NCBI GenBank assembly: GCA_947624745.1
Contig: CANQLR010000016.1
Coordinates: forward strand, 1-54,277
DNA: 54,277 nt
Reading direction: 5' to 3'
Source of the DNA: an uncultured Clostridia bacterium
GTDB lineage: Bacteria > Bacillota > Clostridia > Oscillospirales > Ruminococcaceae
Position numbers and translations under genes: made by a program. Below, one piece after another: positions 15,317 to 22,782 of the stretch. A model generated the notes under the pieces. It was not told where the DNA came from. It was given only the letters and a program-made list of their open reading frames with translations, and made no database searches. The first letter of the stretch is position 1, and every line of letters starts with the position of its first letter.

Positions 15317-15854
15317 TTTCCCGCTCCTTTCTTATCCTCCGTAAAACCGCGTAATAGCGCGTTTTGGCGGAGTTTTCCGAGATCCCGAGCCGCCCCGCGA
15401 TCTCCGAAAATGTCATCTCCCCGAAGACCTTCATCTGAAAGACCGCCGCCCACGACGGCTCTAACCGCGACACGGTCTCCATCACTCCGCGAATGTCCTC
15501 CCGCCGCTCCAAAAGCCTCTCGACGTCGAATCCGTCCGGGACATCCTCGCCGACGTCCTCAAGCGGCGATGAAAGCGCTGCCTCGCGGTGCGCCCGGCTT
15601 CGGTAGAGGTCGGTAATCTTGTTCGTCGCGATGCGGTAGAGCCACGTTTTGAATGACGCGCGCCCGTTGAAGCTCCCAAGTGAGGTAAATACTGTCAGGA
15701 AAATGTCCTGGGTGAGGTCCCGAGCCGTCTCGACCTCGCCGACCTGCCGGTAGACGTACCCGTAAATTTTCCCGTAGTAGCGCTCAAAAAGCTCGTCCGC
15801 GGCAGCCCTCTGCCGCCGCAGTATCCGCCTGACCAGTTTTTCGTCCGAGACCAC
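15303..15854 (-). CDS. ECF-type RNA polymerase sigma factor
   Basis: 183 residues. Region 2 includes LFERYYGKIYGYVYRQVG, DLTQDIFLTVF and FKTWLYRIATNKITDLYR. Region 4 ends with VFQMKVFGEMTFSEIAGRLGISENSAKTRYYAVLRRIRK, a helix-turn-helix for the -35 element. There is no region 3, which defines the ECF group. The start is GTG 15854 with GGTGAG before it; an ATG two bases upstream is out of frame. It leads an operon of a membrane protein and an ABC exporter, so it probably switches that exporter on in response to an envelope signal. Confidence 0.9.
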   Translation of the reverse strand: MVSDEKLVRRILRRQRAAADELFERYYGKIYGYVYRQVGEVETARDLTQDIFLTVFTSLGSFNGRASFKTWLYRIATNKITDLYRSRAHREAALSSPLEDVGEDVPDGFDVERLLERREDIRGVMETVSRLEPSWAAVFQMKVFGEMTFSEIAGRLGISENSAKTRYYAVLRRIRKERENDRN

Positions 15855-15904
15855 ATTCTCACCGCCTTCAAAAGTATATACGAAATTTAGGGGAGGATAG
15901 TTTT

Positions 15905-15913
15905 ATTATAGCA
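15905..15913 (-). promoter_or_regulatory. Extended -10 (TGCTATAAT) of the sigma-factor operon
   Basis: TGCTATAAT lies on the minus strand about 50 bases before the sigma-factor start. No good -35 is at 16-18 bp, so this relies on the extended -10 or on an activator. An ECF-type promoter was not recognised. Confidence 0.5.
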
Positions 15914-15993
15914 CATTTTTCAAAGGAAGGGGAGGGGGCAGACGTATTCGGCGGCGAAATCAGCAGGTTTGAGCAGAATTCGGGGTGAGTTGC

Positions 15994-16028
15994 AAAAGGT
16001 ATTCGCTTCGCTCATGCTATTTTAAGCC
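15994..16028. repeat. AAAAGGTATTCGCT repeat, copy 1
   Basis: AAAAGGTATTCGCT, a short variable insert, then CTCATGCTATTTTAAGCCC. Copies occur at 18886-18932 and, reversed and more diverged, at 33690-33732. Each stands next to a three-hairpin array. Confidence 0.7.
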
Positions 16029-16105
16029 CTACCCCCTCTGTATTTCGCGCAAAATCACAGTCATGCAGCAGCCCCCTCCCGGTGGGAGGGGGTGTTCTTG
16101 CACCC

Positions 16106-16334
16106 GGGCAAAGCCCCATGCGCGGAGCTGCGCTTCGCGCGGCCGGGGAGGCTCCGCCTCCCGGCTCGCCGGAAACGAAGTGGCCGGCGGGGGCTTTGCC
16201 CGCCCGCACCCTCTGCCTCACCGCAGGAAAGTGCAGAGCCCGCGCGGCGAAGCCCCGGTCGGCAGCTTCGCTGCCGACCCTGCGCACTCCGTGCGCAGGA
16301 GGCGCCCACTCCGTGGGCGCCTCGGGGCTTCGCC
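16106..16334. repeat. Three-hairpin repeat, tandem pair (units 16106-16201 and 16246-16334)
   Basis: Unit 1 carries the variant arm GGGCAAAGCCCC with the matching GGGGCTTTGCCC. Both arms changed together relative to the usual GCGAAGC/GCTTCGC. Unit 2 has the standard arms around GGTCGGCAGC (loop TTC), CTGCGCAC (loop TCC) and GGCGCCCAC (loop TCC), all perfect hairpins. The 44-bp spacer again has CTGCCTCACCGC. Confidence 0.85.
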
Positions 16335-16388
16335 CCCGCTGTCATCACCACCCCACCCCCAGTTATTGACCAAACCTTAGTGCAAAGT

Positions 16389-16655
16389 TTGCCTCGCTCA
16401 CCGCTCGGCAAACGGGGAGACCCCTTACGAGAACGCAACGCCCAATCGACTTCTGACCCGTACCTTAGCACCCGTTGCGCAGCGAACCCGCCGGAGCGGC
16501 GGCTTCGCCCGAGGACGGGCTGATTGCTCCTCCCTGTCCTGCGCTCGCTAACGCATAGGAGCTTTCACGACTGCGGTCGCGCCCAAGGGCTCCGCCCTTT
16601 GGAGAAACCCGCAGCCTTTTGAGGAAAGGCCGACGAAACCTTTTCAGCTTCTCCC
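16389..16655. repeat. Composite intergenic repeat block, copy 2
   Basis: Same order of parts as 11009-11260: TTTGCC hairpin, GAGAACGCAACGCCCAATCG segment, CGGCTTCGCCCG hairpin, CTGCGGTCGCG hairpin, and a CCTTTTGAGGAAAGGCCG(A)CGAAACC end. The stretch 15930-16700 holds only repeats. Confidence 0.75.
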
Positions 16656-16716
16656 CCTTCCTCCCAGCGCAGCCCCCCCCTCTATCTTCTAATCTCTAAC
16701 ACTCTCCCCTCTAACC

Positions 16717-16745
16717 TTGACACCGCCCCCAAAATATGCTATAAT
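16717..16745 (+). promoter_or_regulatory. Promoter TTGACA-17-TATAAT
   Basis: TTGACA 16717-16722 and TATAAT 16740-16745, spaced 17 bp, with TG one base before the -10. It drives the LspA-like gene at 16788. Confidence 0.9.
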
Positions 16746-16787
16746 ATCCCCATCTTCGCCAAAATGGCAAGAAAAGGAGTGTTTTAT

Positions 16788-17999
16788 ATGCTGACAACTC
16801 GTCGCCGCGCAGCGGTTTTCGGGGCGGCAGTGGCGGCGCTTGTGTGCCTCGACCAGATTTCAAAGCTGTTGGTGAGGGCTCTTGTGCCTGCGGATCAGTT
16901 AAATAAGCTGATTTATTTTCAGAGCAGCCGGGGCTGGGCGATGCTGCACCTCCACCCGACGCTGCACGACCGCTTCCCGCTGCCTCTCGACATGCTCGCC
17001 GCCGTCCTCGCGATGCTGTTTTTGGCCGTTTTTGCGGCCTATTTTAAATACGAGCGCGCCGCGATCCTGCGCGATATCCCCGGCTCGGAGCTCGTGAAAA
17101 GCAGCCCGCGCCTGACCCTTCTCACCCTGATCTTCGCGGCCGCCGGGCTCATCTGCAGCACGGTTTTCGACGCGTTTTTGTGGGGAGGCTCGCTCGATTT
17201 TCTCTGCTTCGAGCGGGCAAAATTTTACACCGACGGCGCCGAGCCCTACACGGTCACAAGCCGGCTCGACGTCGACCTCAAGGACGTTTTTCTGTGGATC
17301 GCCGTGGCGCTCTTCCTCGTGCGCTCCGCGATCTTTAAGTTGTCGCAGCGAAAGCTCGAAAAAAGCGACCGCAGGCTGATCGCGAAGCGTGAAAATCACA
17401 TCATAAAGAGTATCAGAGAGGTGAGCGATCGTCCGAAAAAGGCCGATTTTAAGCCTCTTGAGCCGCTTATGCTCGCCGGCGCAGCCATAGTCGCGACCAT
17501 CGTATTCGGTTATATAATTTACATAATGTTTATTTGGGTGATCATCCCCGTCGCGACCGAAATTTCGCCTGCGATCGACGAATTTCTCACGAAAATCGGC
17601 GACACGCGCGACACTGGCGAGATCTACGGCTTCATCCTCCACCTCGGCTTTCTGATCGGCTTTTTCCCGGCGATGGCGGCCTCGAACGCCTCTATCCGCC
17701 GCCGCGAGCGCAGCTTCACTCACGACACCGGCGGCATGATACTAACGCTTAACGGGATTAAATATCATGCCGAGCGGTACGCCCTTGCCGACCTCATCGG
17801 GCTGCTTCTGATAACGGTTTTGGGCTATGTATTTTATGTGATTAACTTTCAGGCCGCCTCGCCGTTCGCCGCGCTCTACACGGTCTTCGGCCCCGGCCCC
17901 GCAGTCCTTTTGTCGTTTATATTCGCGCTTTTCGGGCAGCTTTTCGGGATAGTTTTCGCCCAAAAAAGCTGGCGGGCGAGCTTCTTCTACGGCGGGTGA
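16788..17999 (+). CDS. Divergent signal peptidase II (LspA)-like protein with a C-terminal membrane extension
   Basis: 403 residues from ATG 16788, eight bases after AAAGGAG; the in-frame ATG at 16764 lies before that site. Residues 1-180 follow LspA: an Asp in the first helix (LVCLDQISK, D22), then FDAFLWGGSLDFLCF with D128 and D137 nine apart as in E. coli FDRLWHGFVVD, then DLKD (D166) at the NLAD position. D137 and D166 would be the catalytic dyad. The usual NxGxAF motif is SSRGWAM. The loop between the second and third helices is enlarged. Residues 200-403 add about five helices not present in LspA (about 160 residues). The activity is uncertain; a protease for a special lipoprotein or a repurposed scaffold are both possible. 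Confidence 0.65.
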   Translation: MLTTRRRAAVFGAAVAALVCLDQISKLLVRALVPADQLNKLIYFQSSRGWAMLHLHPTLHDRFPLPLDMLAAVLAMLFLAVFAAYFKYERAAILRDIPGSELVKSSPRLTLLTLIFAAAGLICSTVFDAFLWGGSLDFLCFERAKFYTDGAEPYTVTSRLDVDLKDVFLWIAVALFLVRSAIFKLSQRKLEKSDRRLIAKRENHIIKSIREVSDRPKKADFKPLEPLMLAGAAIVATIVFGYIIYIMFIWVIIPVATEISPAIDEFLTKIGDTRDTGEIYGFILHLGFLIGFFPAMAASNASIRRRERSFTHDTGGMILTLNGIKYHAERYALADLIGLLLITVLGYVFYVINFQAASPFAALYTVFGPGPAVLLSFIFALFGQLFGIVFAQKSWRASFFYGG

Positions 18000-18008
18000 G
18001 GTGAGATC

Positions 18009-18571
18009 ATGATAACTTACTATCTTATTTATTTCTTCATCGCCCTGTGGATCGTAAAAGGGCTCTACAACTGGATCCACGCGATAATTCTGCGCCTCGC
18101 GATGGTCCAAAGCATCAAAAAGATCTGCAAAAAACGCGGCTTCACGCTCGTGAAGACGAGGCCGATCTTCGCCTCACTTTTCAGGTTCTCCCCGAAGCCG
18201 GACATGATCGTGAAAACCGGCGGCGCCGACTATGTTCTGCGGGTCGTCACCTGCCGCGCGAGGAAGCGTATCTACCACTTCGTGAGCCACGAGTGGTTCG
18301 TGTGGGTATTTAAGCTGTTATGCTTTTGCCGTTCATGCAGAACGAGCAGATCGTGCTTCATAAGAAGGCTGAATATATCCCGCCGCTCGACGAAAAATAC
18401 CTGACCGAGCGCTCGAAGGTGGTGCTTCTGTTCAACCCTTCGCCGCTCTCCGCGACCTTCACCTCGAACCAGACCGGCCGGCATCTCGCCTCCAACGGCG
18501 CCGACTTCGACGGCTGGACGACCTATAACGCAAAGGGGTTTACCAAGATGCTGGAGGGGGAGGGGAATTGA
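18009..18571 (+). pseudogene. Hypothetical membrane-anchored protein with a 1-base frameshift
   Basis: The first frame (from ATG 18009) has an N-terminal helix (YYLIYFFIALWIVKGLY) and a soluble part ending at FVSHEWFVWVFK. Around 18315 the protein-like frame shifts by one base and continues as MLLPFMQNEQIVLHKKAEY to the stop at 18571. Restoring a single G in the AAGCTG stretch would give one continuous protein of about 187 residues. It is separated by nine bases from the LspA-like gene and is probably in its operon. No family is recognised. The shift may be a real mutation or an assembly error. Confidence 0.65.
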
Positions 18572-18680
18572 AGGACCGGGGATAAGGTGTTCACAAGGGG
18601 AGGCTGTATTGAGGCACCCCGAAAAGCTTTGAGAGACTAAAATGTAAGCCCCCTCCACTCGGGAGAGGGCTTGATTTTAC

Positions 18681-18722
18681 GGGGCGAAGCCCCAACATTC
18701 GCAGAGCGAATGTTGTCCGCCG
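18681..18722. repeat. ACATTCG hairpin repeat, copy 1 (reversed)
   Basis: GGGGCGAAGCCCC followed by AACATTCGC-AGA-GCGAATGTT and GTCCGCCG. Forward copies are at 22141-22180 and 33893-33932. All three keep the nine-base stem and the attached GGGCTTCGCC but differ in the loop (AGA reversed, TCG, TTC). Confidence 0.75.
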
Positions 18723-18885
18723 CGCATTGAGCTCTTCAGTATCCTTTTTAAAAGCACCAATTTCGATATTTTGCAAAGTAGAAAAATTCATTACGCGGCG
18801 GGAATTGCGCCGAATGGCGCGATTAGGTCTTCACCCTTGCCCGCTGCGTTTTATAATATTTCGTTATAGCCCCGCCTAAGCTGCC

Positions 18886-18932
18886 AAAAGGTATTCGCTC
18901 GCAGGCTCGCTCATGCTATTTTCAGCCCCACC
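18886..18932. repeat. AAAAGGTATTCGCT repeat, copy 2
   Basis: Same flanks as 15994-16028 with a longer middle (CGCAGGCTCG). It lies about 70 bases before the next three-hairpin pair. Confidence 0.7.
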
Positions 18933-19000
18933 CCTCCAAGTCTTGAGCTTAATTGTAGCTTTACGAAGCCCCCTCCCGGCGGGAGGGGGCGCACGCATCC

Positions 19001-19219
19001 GGCAAAGCCCCGGCTTGTCGCTTCGCTCCGCGCGGTCGGGAGGCTTCGCCTCCCGGCCCGCCGTCTGCTCCGCAGCCGGCGGGGGCTTTGCCCCGCCCCT
19101 GCCCACCGCCTCTCGGTGCAGCCCCCTCGTGGCGAAGCCCCTTGGCGGCAGCTTCTCTGCCGCCCTGCGCACTTCGTGCGCAGTCGGCGCGCGCTCCGCG
19201 CGCGCCTCGGGGCTTCGCC
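19001..19219. repeat. Three-hairpin repeat, tandem pair (units 19001-19092 and 19131-19219)
   Basis: Unit 1 has the paired variant arms GGCAAAGCCCC and GGGGCTTTGCC. Unit 2 has GGCGAAGCCCC/GGGGCTTCGCC around TGGCGGCAG, CTGCGCAC (loop TTC) and GGCGCGCGC (loop TCC). The spacer is shorter (38 bp) and its CTGCCTCACCGC is changed to CTGCCCACCGC. The surrounding 18,572-19,530 has no credible gene. Confidence 0.85.
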
Positions 19220-19323
19220 CCCAACCCCCGAAATCATCCTCCACCCCACCCCCAAAAAAAGCCACACCTCTAACCAGCTTACCCGCTTCCAAAATCCCCC
19301 AATTCTCCTAATCACCCCCTCAC

Positions 19324-19425
19324 CAGTCCAAATCTTTGTACTCCGGCGGGCTTTTTCAAATTTTTTTTCAAAATGTTGCACGTTTGCATGCAACTTTTCC
19401 CCGTTTTTCCGCTATATATGGAAGG
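19324..19425. repeat. AGTCCGTACATTTGTAC repeat block, copy 2 (diverged)
   Basis: AGTCCAAATCTTTGTACTCC, a TTTTTTCAAAATG stretch, a GTTGCA...TGCAAC hairpin and CCGCTATATATGGAAG. The last part is identical to the copy at 22783. Confidence 0.7.
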
Positions 19426-19531
19426 ACCCTTTCAACGTGTTGATAAAACCCGCCTGCTGCCCTTGCTCCCTGACAGCCCGCAGGCGATCCCCTCCCCCCT
19501 GAAAAAAGCGCCTCTCGGCGCTCCTCCACCC

Positions 19532-19800
19532 TTATTTTCCCCCTCTGTCCTCCGCGAGCCCCAACACCATAAAGAACATCGGCGCGGTATAATACATCGT
19601 ATTCCCGAACATTGACGAAACGAAGTACCCGACCGCCGCCGTGAGCGCCGCAAACGCGCAGGGCGAGAGCTCCCGCCTCCGCCGTCAGCCGCTCGCCGAT
19701 CCCCTCGACTCCCCAGCCCAAAATCGGCCTCTCCGAGATCATCTTAGCGGTCGAGGTCCAAAGCCGCCACCTGCTCGTCCCTGCGCCGTCTGCCGAGCCC
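19532..19800 (-). pseudogene. O-antigen ligase-like C-terminus, degenerate
   Basis: On the minus strand the peptide GSADGAGTSRWRLW, then TAKMISERPILGWG, is the conserved R-x-x-x-W ... RPxLGWG region of O-antigen ligase/polymerase (Wzy_C) proteins. The frame then shifts by one near 19680 and resumes as AFAALTAAVGYF, YYTAPMFFMVLGLAED, the usual last helix, to a stop at 19534. An in-frame TAA stands upstream near 19830, and the rest of the gene is absent. The relic is embedded between repeat arrays. It would have encoded a membrane glycan ligase. Confidence 0.6.
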
Positions 19801-19910
19801 TCCGGAGCCCTGACTGTGCGGACCGATTATGACGTGGAGGGGAATCTGAGCGAGTTGAGAGCGGAGGAATAGCCGCGGGGCACAATTTTCCGCCCGCATA
19901 GACAGCAAAA

Positions 19911-19938
19911 AGCCGAGGTCGCCCTCGGCTAATTTTTT
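19911..19938. terminator. Bidirectional intrinsic terminator
   Basis: AGCCGAG-GTCGCC-CTCGGCT with TTTTTT to the right and AAAAA to the left. It stands between the ligase relic and the gene-poor stretch 19,940-20,460, in which I find no supported gene. Confidence 0.7.
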
Positions 19939-20461
19939 ATTTCCTCTTATTCATCATAACGACGCACACTTTGCACCCCGCTGCGACTGCACTCGACAAA
20001 CAAAGCGTTAAAACTTTCTTTTTGCCGTTCCTTGGTGACAACGGTTGCCTCGGTCAGCCCAAAGAGTTTTGATTGCGTTGTTTTATGACCGTCTCGGTTA
20101 TCTATCGCATAGACCCACGTTCATCGACCGAAAGGAGGACAGTTATGTGCGAGTGACGGCTCATGACAGAAAGCGGCTGCGGGAGCACAGTAGAAAGCAT
20201 AAAAGATAACCCAATCGCTGTCGCAGAGCGAATAAGGTAAATTTTGCAGCCTATAGAAAGGAATGAGGGAGGTTATTTGATCGAAATCCACAGAATAGGG
20301 ATTTAATTTATAAGAGGCGTCAAAACTGCCCTCATAGTGAGTAAACAGATTCTTTTTTATTCCCGGTATCTTGCACTTTTCACTAACCACTTTTGCTTTA
20401 ACGTGTGCGGAAGGAACACTCCCTGATTTATCATCCACCCCCTCAAATTTCCCCTACCCCC

Positions 20462-20490
20462 TTGACAACTCGCCCAAAGCGTGGTAAAAT
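20462..20490 (+). promoter_or_regulatory. Promoter TTGACA-17-TAAAAT of the tRNA gene
   Basis: TTGACA 20462-20467, TAAAAT 20485-20490, spacer 17 bp, ending ten bases before the tRNA. Confidence 0.85.
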
Positions 20491-20499
20491 AATATTCAC

Positions 20500-20576
20500 G
20501 TCGCTGTAGCTCAGCAGGATAGAGCGGCCGCCTCCTAAGCGGCAGGCCGGAAGTTCGAATCTTCTCAGCGACGCCA
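20500..20576 (+). tRNA. tRNA-Arg (anticodon CCT)
   Basis: The acceptor strands GTCGCTG and CAGCGAC pair fully. The D arm is GCTC...GAGC, the anticodon arm GCCGC-CTCCTAA-GCGGC gives anticodon CCT (reads AGG), and the T arm is GGAAG-TTCGAAT-CTTCT. The discriminator is G and the CCA is encoded. A promoter stands directly upstream and a terminator downstream, so the gene is transcribed alone. Confidence 0.97.
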
Positions 20577-20579
20577 AAG

Positions 20580-20601
20580 CGCCGTTTCTGCGGCGTTTTT
20601 T
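20580..20601 (+). terminator. tRNA terminator
   Basis: CGCCG-TTTCTG-CGGCG followed by TTTTTTATT, immediately after the tRNA CCA. Confidence 0.85.
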
Positions 20602-20771
20602 ATTGCCTGAAAGCCAATGCCTCCTTTTCATGTGATGGCACAGCCAAGGTCTGAGCGCGTTCCATGGTTTGGGATACGGGTGCTAACAACAACATTTGTG
20701 CAACGCTCAACTTTTGGAGCAGACTCACACTTTTCTGACTTACCGCACAAAAGCGCAAACCTCGCGCCCAT

Positions 20772-20863
20772 GGCGAAGCCCCTGCGCGGAGCTTCGCTCC
20801 GCGCGGCTGTGGACCTGCGGTCCACGGCCCACCGGCCATTTCATGGCCGGTGGGGGCTTCGCC
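20772..20863. repeat. Three-hairpin repeat, single unit
   Basis: GGCGAAGCCCC (20772-20782) pairs with GGGGCTTCGCC (20853-20863). Inside are GCGCGGAGC (loop TTC), GTGGACC (loop TGC) and CACCGGCCAT (loop TTC), each perfect. This is the clearest isolated example. The stretch 20,610-21,060 has no supported gene. Confidence 0.88.
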
Positions 20864-21060
20864 CCTTGTCCATCCCCCGTGAGAATGAAATTGTCACTGA
20901 TTTTTTCAGTATCACATTCGCAAAAGTGCGTTCACTGCGCAGCGAATTTCCGCAACTCCTGCCCTGTAGGCGTCCCGCCGAACTCACAATCCTGCTCGGC
21001 GTTGCGGAATTTCCCCGCCGCCTCGGTGCTTCTTCCTCTCTTCCTATATGTTCCCACGCA

Positions 21061-21090
21061 AAAAAGCAGACCCACCCCGGCCTGCTTTTT
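21061..21090. terminator. Terminator of thiT, bidirectional
   Basis: AAAAAGCAG (21061-21069) pairs with CTGCTTTTT (21082-21090), giving a U-tract on either strand. It lies 25 bases after the thiT stop. Confidence 0.8.
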
Positions 21091-21114
21091 ACTATTTATT
21101 ATTGCCCTATCCCC

Positions 21115-21696
21115 TTACTCCTTCCCCCTGAACAGCTGCTTTGTCTGCGGCAGCTGGTAGAGGATCACCGCGACAACGAGCGTCGCGACGAGCTCGACGC
21201 CCATATACACGCCGTTATAGACGATGCTGTAGAGCCACTCGTTCTCGGTATAAAACGCGTCCCAGATGTTGCCGACCGAGTGCCAGACCGCCGCGCCGCT
21301 GATGACGTGGCAGACATAGCGAAGCACTATCGCGAGGGTGGTGCCGCCGACCATAGCGCCGAGGCTCTTGTTCCCGAAAACGCCGGAAAGCCCGAGCACG
21401 GTGAAGGCGAGTATGTAGTCAAACAGAATGCAGACGACAAGCATCACGCCGGTGAGCCCCCAGCCGAAAAGCCCGTCGATAACGCCCTGAAGGAACTGAA
21501 TGAGCGAGTAGACGAACGATGCGATGAGCCCCATTTTCACGCCGCGGCGAAGCCCGAAAATAATTATCGGGAGCATCGAGAGCAGCGTCACCGAGCCTCC
21601 CCACGGGAACTGCACGAGCTTGATGAAGCTCAGGACTGTGGCGAGAGCGACCATCACGGCGCCCTCGACGAGGGCAAGAAGTTTCTGATTTTTCAT
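21115..21696 (-). CDS. thiT: Thiamine-specific ECF transporter S component ThiT
   Basis: 193 residues from ATG 21696, with AAAGGA upstream; the longer frame to 21783 has no ribosome binding site and would enter the riboswitch. It has six helices. The family pattern is visible in VMVALATVLSFIKLVQFPWGGSVTLLSMLPI near the N-terminus (the L1 loop region) and in the C-terminal half LRYVCHVISGAAVW...WLYSIVYNGVYM with the aromatic and Asn/His residues that line the thiamine pocket. It binds thiamine and uses the shared EcfA1-EcfA2-EcfT energizing module, which is encoded at 38649-41184. Transcription is under a TPP riboswitch directly upstream. Confidence 0.93.
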   Translation of the reverse strand: MKNQKLLALVEGAVMVALATVLSFIKLVQFPWGGSVTLLSMLPIIIFGLRRGVKMGLIASFVYSLIQFLQGVIDGLFGWGLTGVMLVVCILFDYILAFTVLGLSGVFGNKSLGAMVGGTTLAIVLRYVCHVISGAAVWHSVGNIWDAFYTENEWLYSIVYNGVYMGVELVATLVVAVILYQLPQTKQLFRGKE

Positions 21697-21786
21697 GGTA
21701 TAACCATCCTTTCCAAATTGAGGCAAAAAATAATGCCCCGAAATGACGTCATTCCTGAAGGCAAAAATCAACATATAAAGCAAAAG

Positions 21787-21868
21787 CTCCCTACGCCGGT
21801 ATTAACCGTATCAGGTTATAGGGTCAGAGCTGCATGCTCAATCTCAACCCGTGCACGGGTCCCCCTGT
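21787..21868 (-). ncRNA. TPP riboswitch (THI element)
   Basis: On the minus strand GGGGGACCCGTGCACGGG is followed by TTGAGAT (the CUGAGA element), then CTGACCCT, ACCTGAT, and GGTTAATACCGGCGTAGGGA. These are the signature pieces of the thiamine pyrophosphate aptamer in the right order. It ends about 90 bases before thiT. Binding of TPP is expected to lower thiT expression. Confidence 0.95.
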
Positions 21869-21881
21869 TTTGACAAAAGCT

Positions 21882-21910
21882 ATAATAGCACACTTTCCCC
21901 GCGATGTCAA
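21882..21910 (-). promoter_or_regulatory. Promoter TTGACA-17-TATTAT of the thiT transcript
   Basis: On the minus strand TTGACA (21910-21905) and TATTAT (21887-21882) are 17 bp apart, just before the TPP riboswitch. Confidence 0.85.
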
Positions 21911-22140
21911 GGGGTATTTTTATTTTTTGGGGGGATAGGGAGGGGAGGGTATTCACTGTGTTTAGATTCGCCTTTTGATTTCTGTTTTCTGTTCTCTGAT
22001 TGCTAACCGATGCCTTCTGCTATCTGTCATGGCGAGCCCTAAGCACGTCTCCGGCGTGCTTCCCGCCGTCGCAAAATTTTCAAGCCTTTGCTTTAAACCG
22101 AACCTACTGCTTTCCCGAAGATAGCAGGAAACCCTCCAAC

Positions 22141-22180
22141 GGCGGACAACATTCGCTCGGCGAATGTTGGGGCTTCGCCC
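22141..22180. repeat. ACATTCG hairpin repeat, copy 2
   Basis: GGCGGACA, ACATTCGC-TCG-GCGAATGT, TGGGGCTTCGCCC. Compare 18681-18722 and 33893-33932. Confidence 0.75.
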
Positions 22181-22289
22181 GTTCGGTGCCTCTACCGCAA
22201 TTTGCATAGAACTCCAACTTTCGTGCCTCTACTTGCATGTGCTGACTTGCACTTTCCTGCTTCACCGCTACAAAGCGCAGACCCCGCGC

Positions 22290-22378
22290 GGCGAAGCCCC
22301 TGTGAGCCTTCGGCTCACGTTCGGCCACGCAAGCGTGGCCGAACAGCCGCTCGCTCCGCGAGCGGCCGGGGCTTCGCC
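22290..22378. repeat. Three-hairpin repeat, single unit
   Basis: GGCGAAGCCCC and GGGGCTTCGCC enclose TGTGAGCC (loop TTC), TTCGGCCACGC (loop AA) and GCCGCTCGC (loop TCC). The same three hairpins recur, inverted, in the unit at 33316-33404. There the second stem reads TTCTGCCACGC with a compensating change in its partner strand. A spacer-like CTGCTTCACCGC precedes it. Confidence 0.88.
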
Positions 22379-22428
22379 CCCGCCAACGCACAGCACCCGT
22401 ATCTTCTGCTAAATCATAATTTTGCGCA

Positions 22429-22720
22429 TAGTTTGCCTCGCTCATCGCTCGGCAAATTGGGAATGAACCCGCGCCTTAGTGCGCAACCATCTACTTTAAA
22501 TGAAATCCCCACCTTCCCTTTGCCTCGCTCACCGCTCGGCAAATTAGGAGGGGACCCCCGTCGAGGGTCCCCTACGGCCAAACAGTCCACCGGACTGTTT
22601 GGCCTACCCTCCTGCGATTTTTTGGAATAGGGGATTTCGCGCTCTGCGGAGCGCGACGAGGGCTCCTCGCCCTCGACCTCGCCCGCTTTTTGAGGAAAAG
22701 CGGGGTAAAACCTTTTCAGT
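22429..22720. repeat. Composite intergenic repeat block, copy 3 (rearranged)
   Basis: Two TTTGCCTCGCTC...CGGCAAA hairpins (22429-22457, 22520-22545), a GGGGACCCCCGTCGAGGGTCCCC stem, a TCCACCGGACTGTTTGGCC segment also found near 11130, and a TTTTTGAGGAAAAGCGGGGTAAAACC end. No gene is supported. Confidence 0.7.
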
Positions 22721-22782
22721 ATTCCGCCCCCGTCATTTTCCACAAAACCCACCCCAAATTTTTGTTCCTTAACTTTATTTAT

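Noticed and set aside
16246-16334. Repeat units considered as intrinsic terminators
   Set aside because: No U-tract on either strand, and several lie far from gene ends or just before promoters.
19748-19872. Open + strand frame ending before the 19911 terminator
   Set aside because: It lies opposite the O-antigen ligase relic and is most likely its shadow.
20121-20438. 105-codon minus-strand frame
   Set aside because: No ribosome binding site, no recognisable motif, in a degenerate stretch between a terminator and the tRNA promoter.
20772-20863. Cloverleaf unit considered as a tRNA or tRNA-like gene
   Set aside because: No T-loop, no anticodon loop of seven bases, loops of only 2-3 bases, and no CCA context.
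20617-21873. 418-codon + strand open frame
   Set aside because: Runs through a three-hairpin repeat, a terminator, the whole of thiT in reverse and the TPP riboswitch; not a gene.
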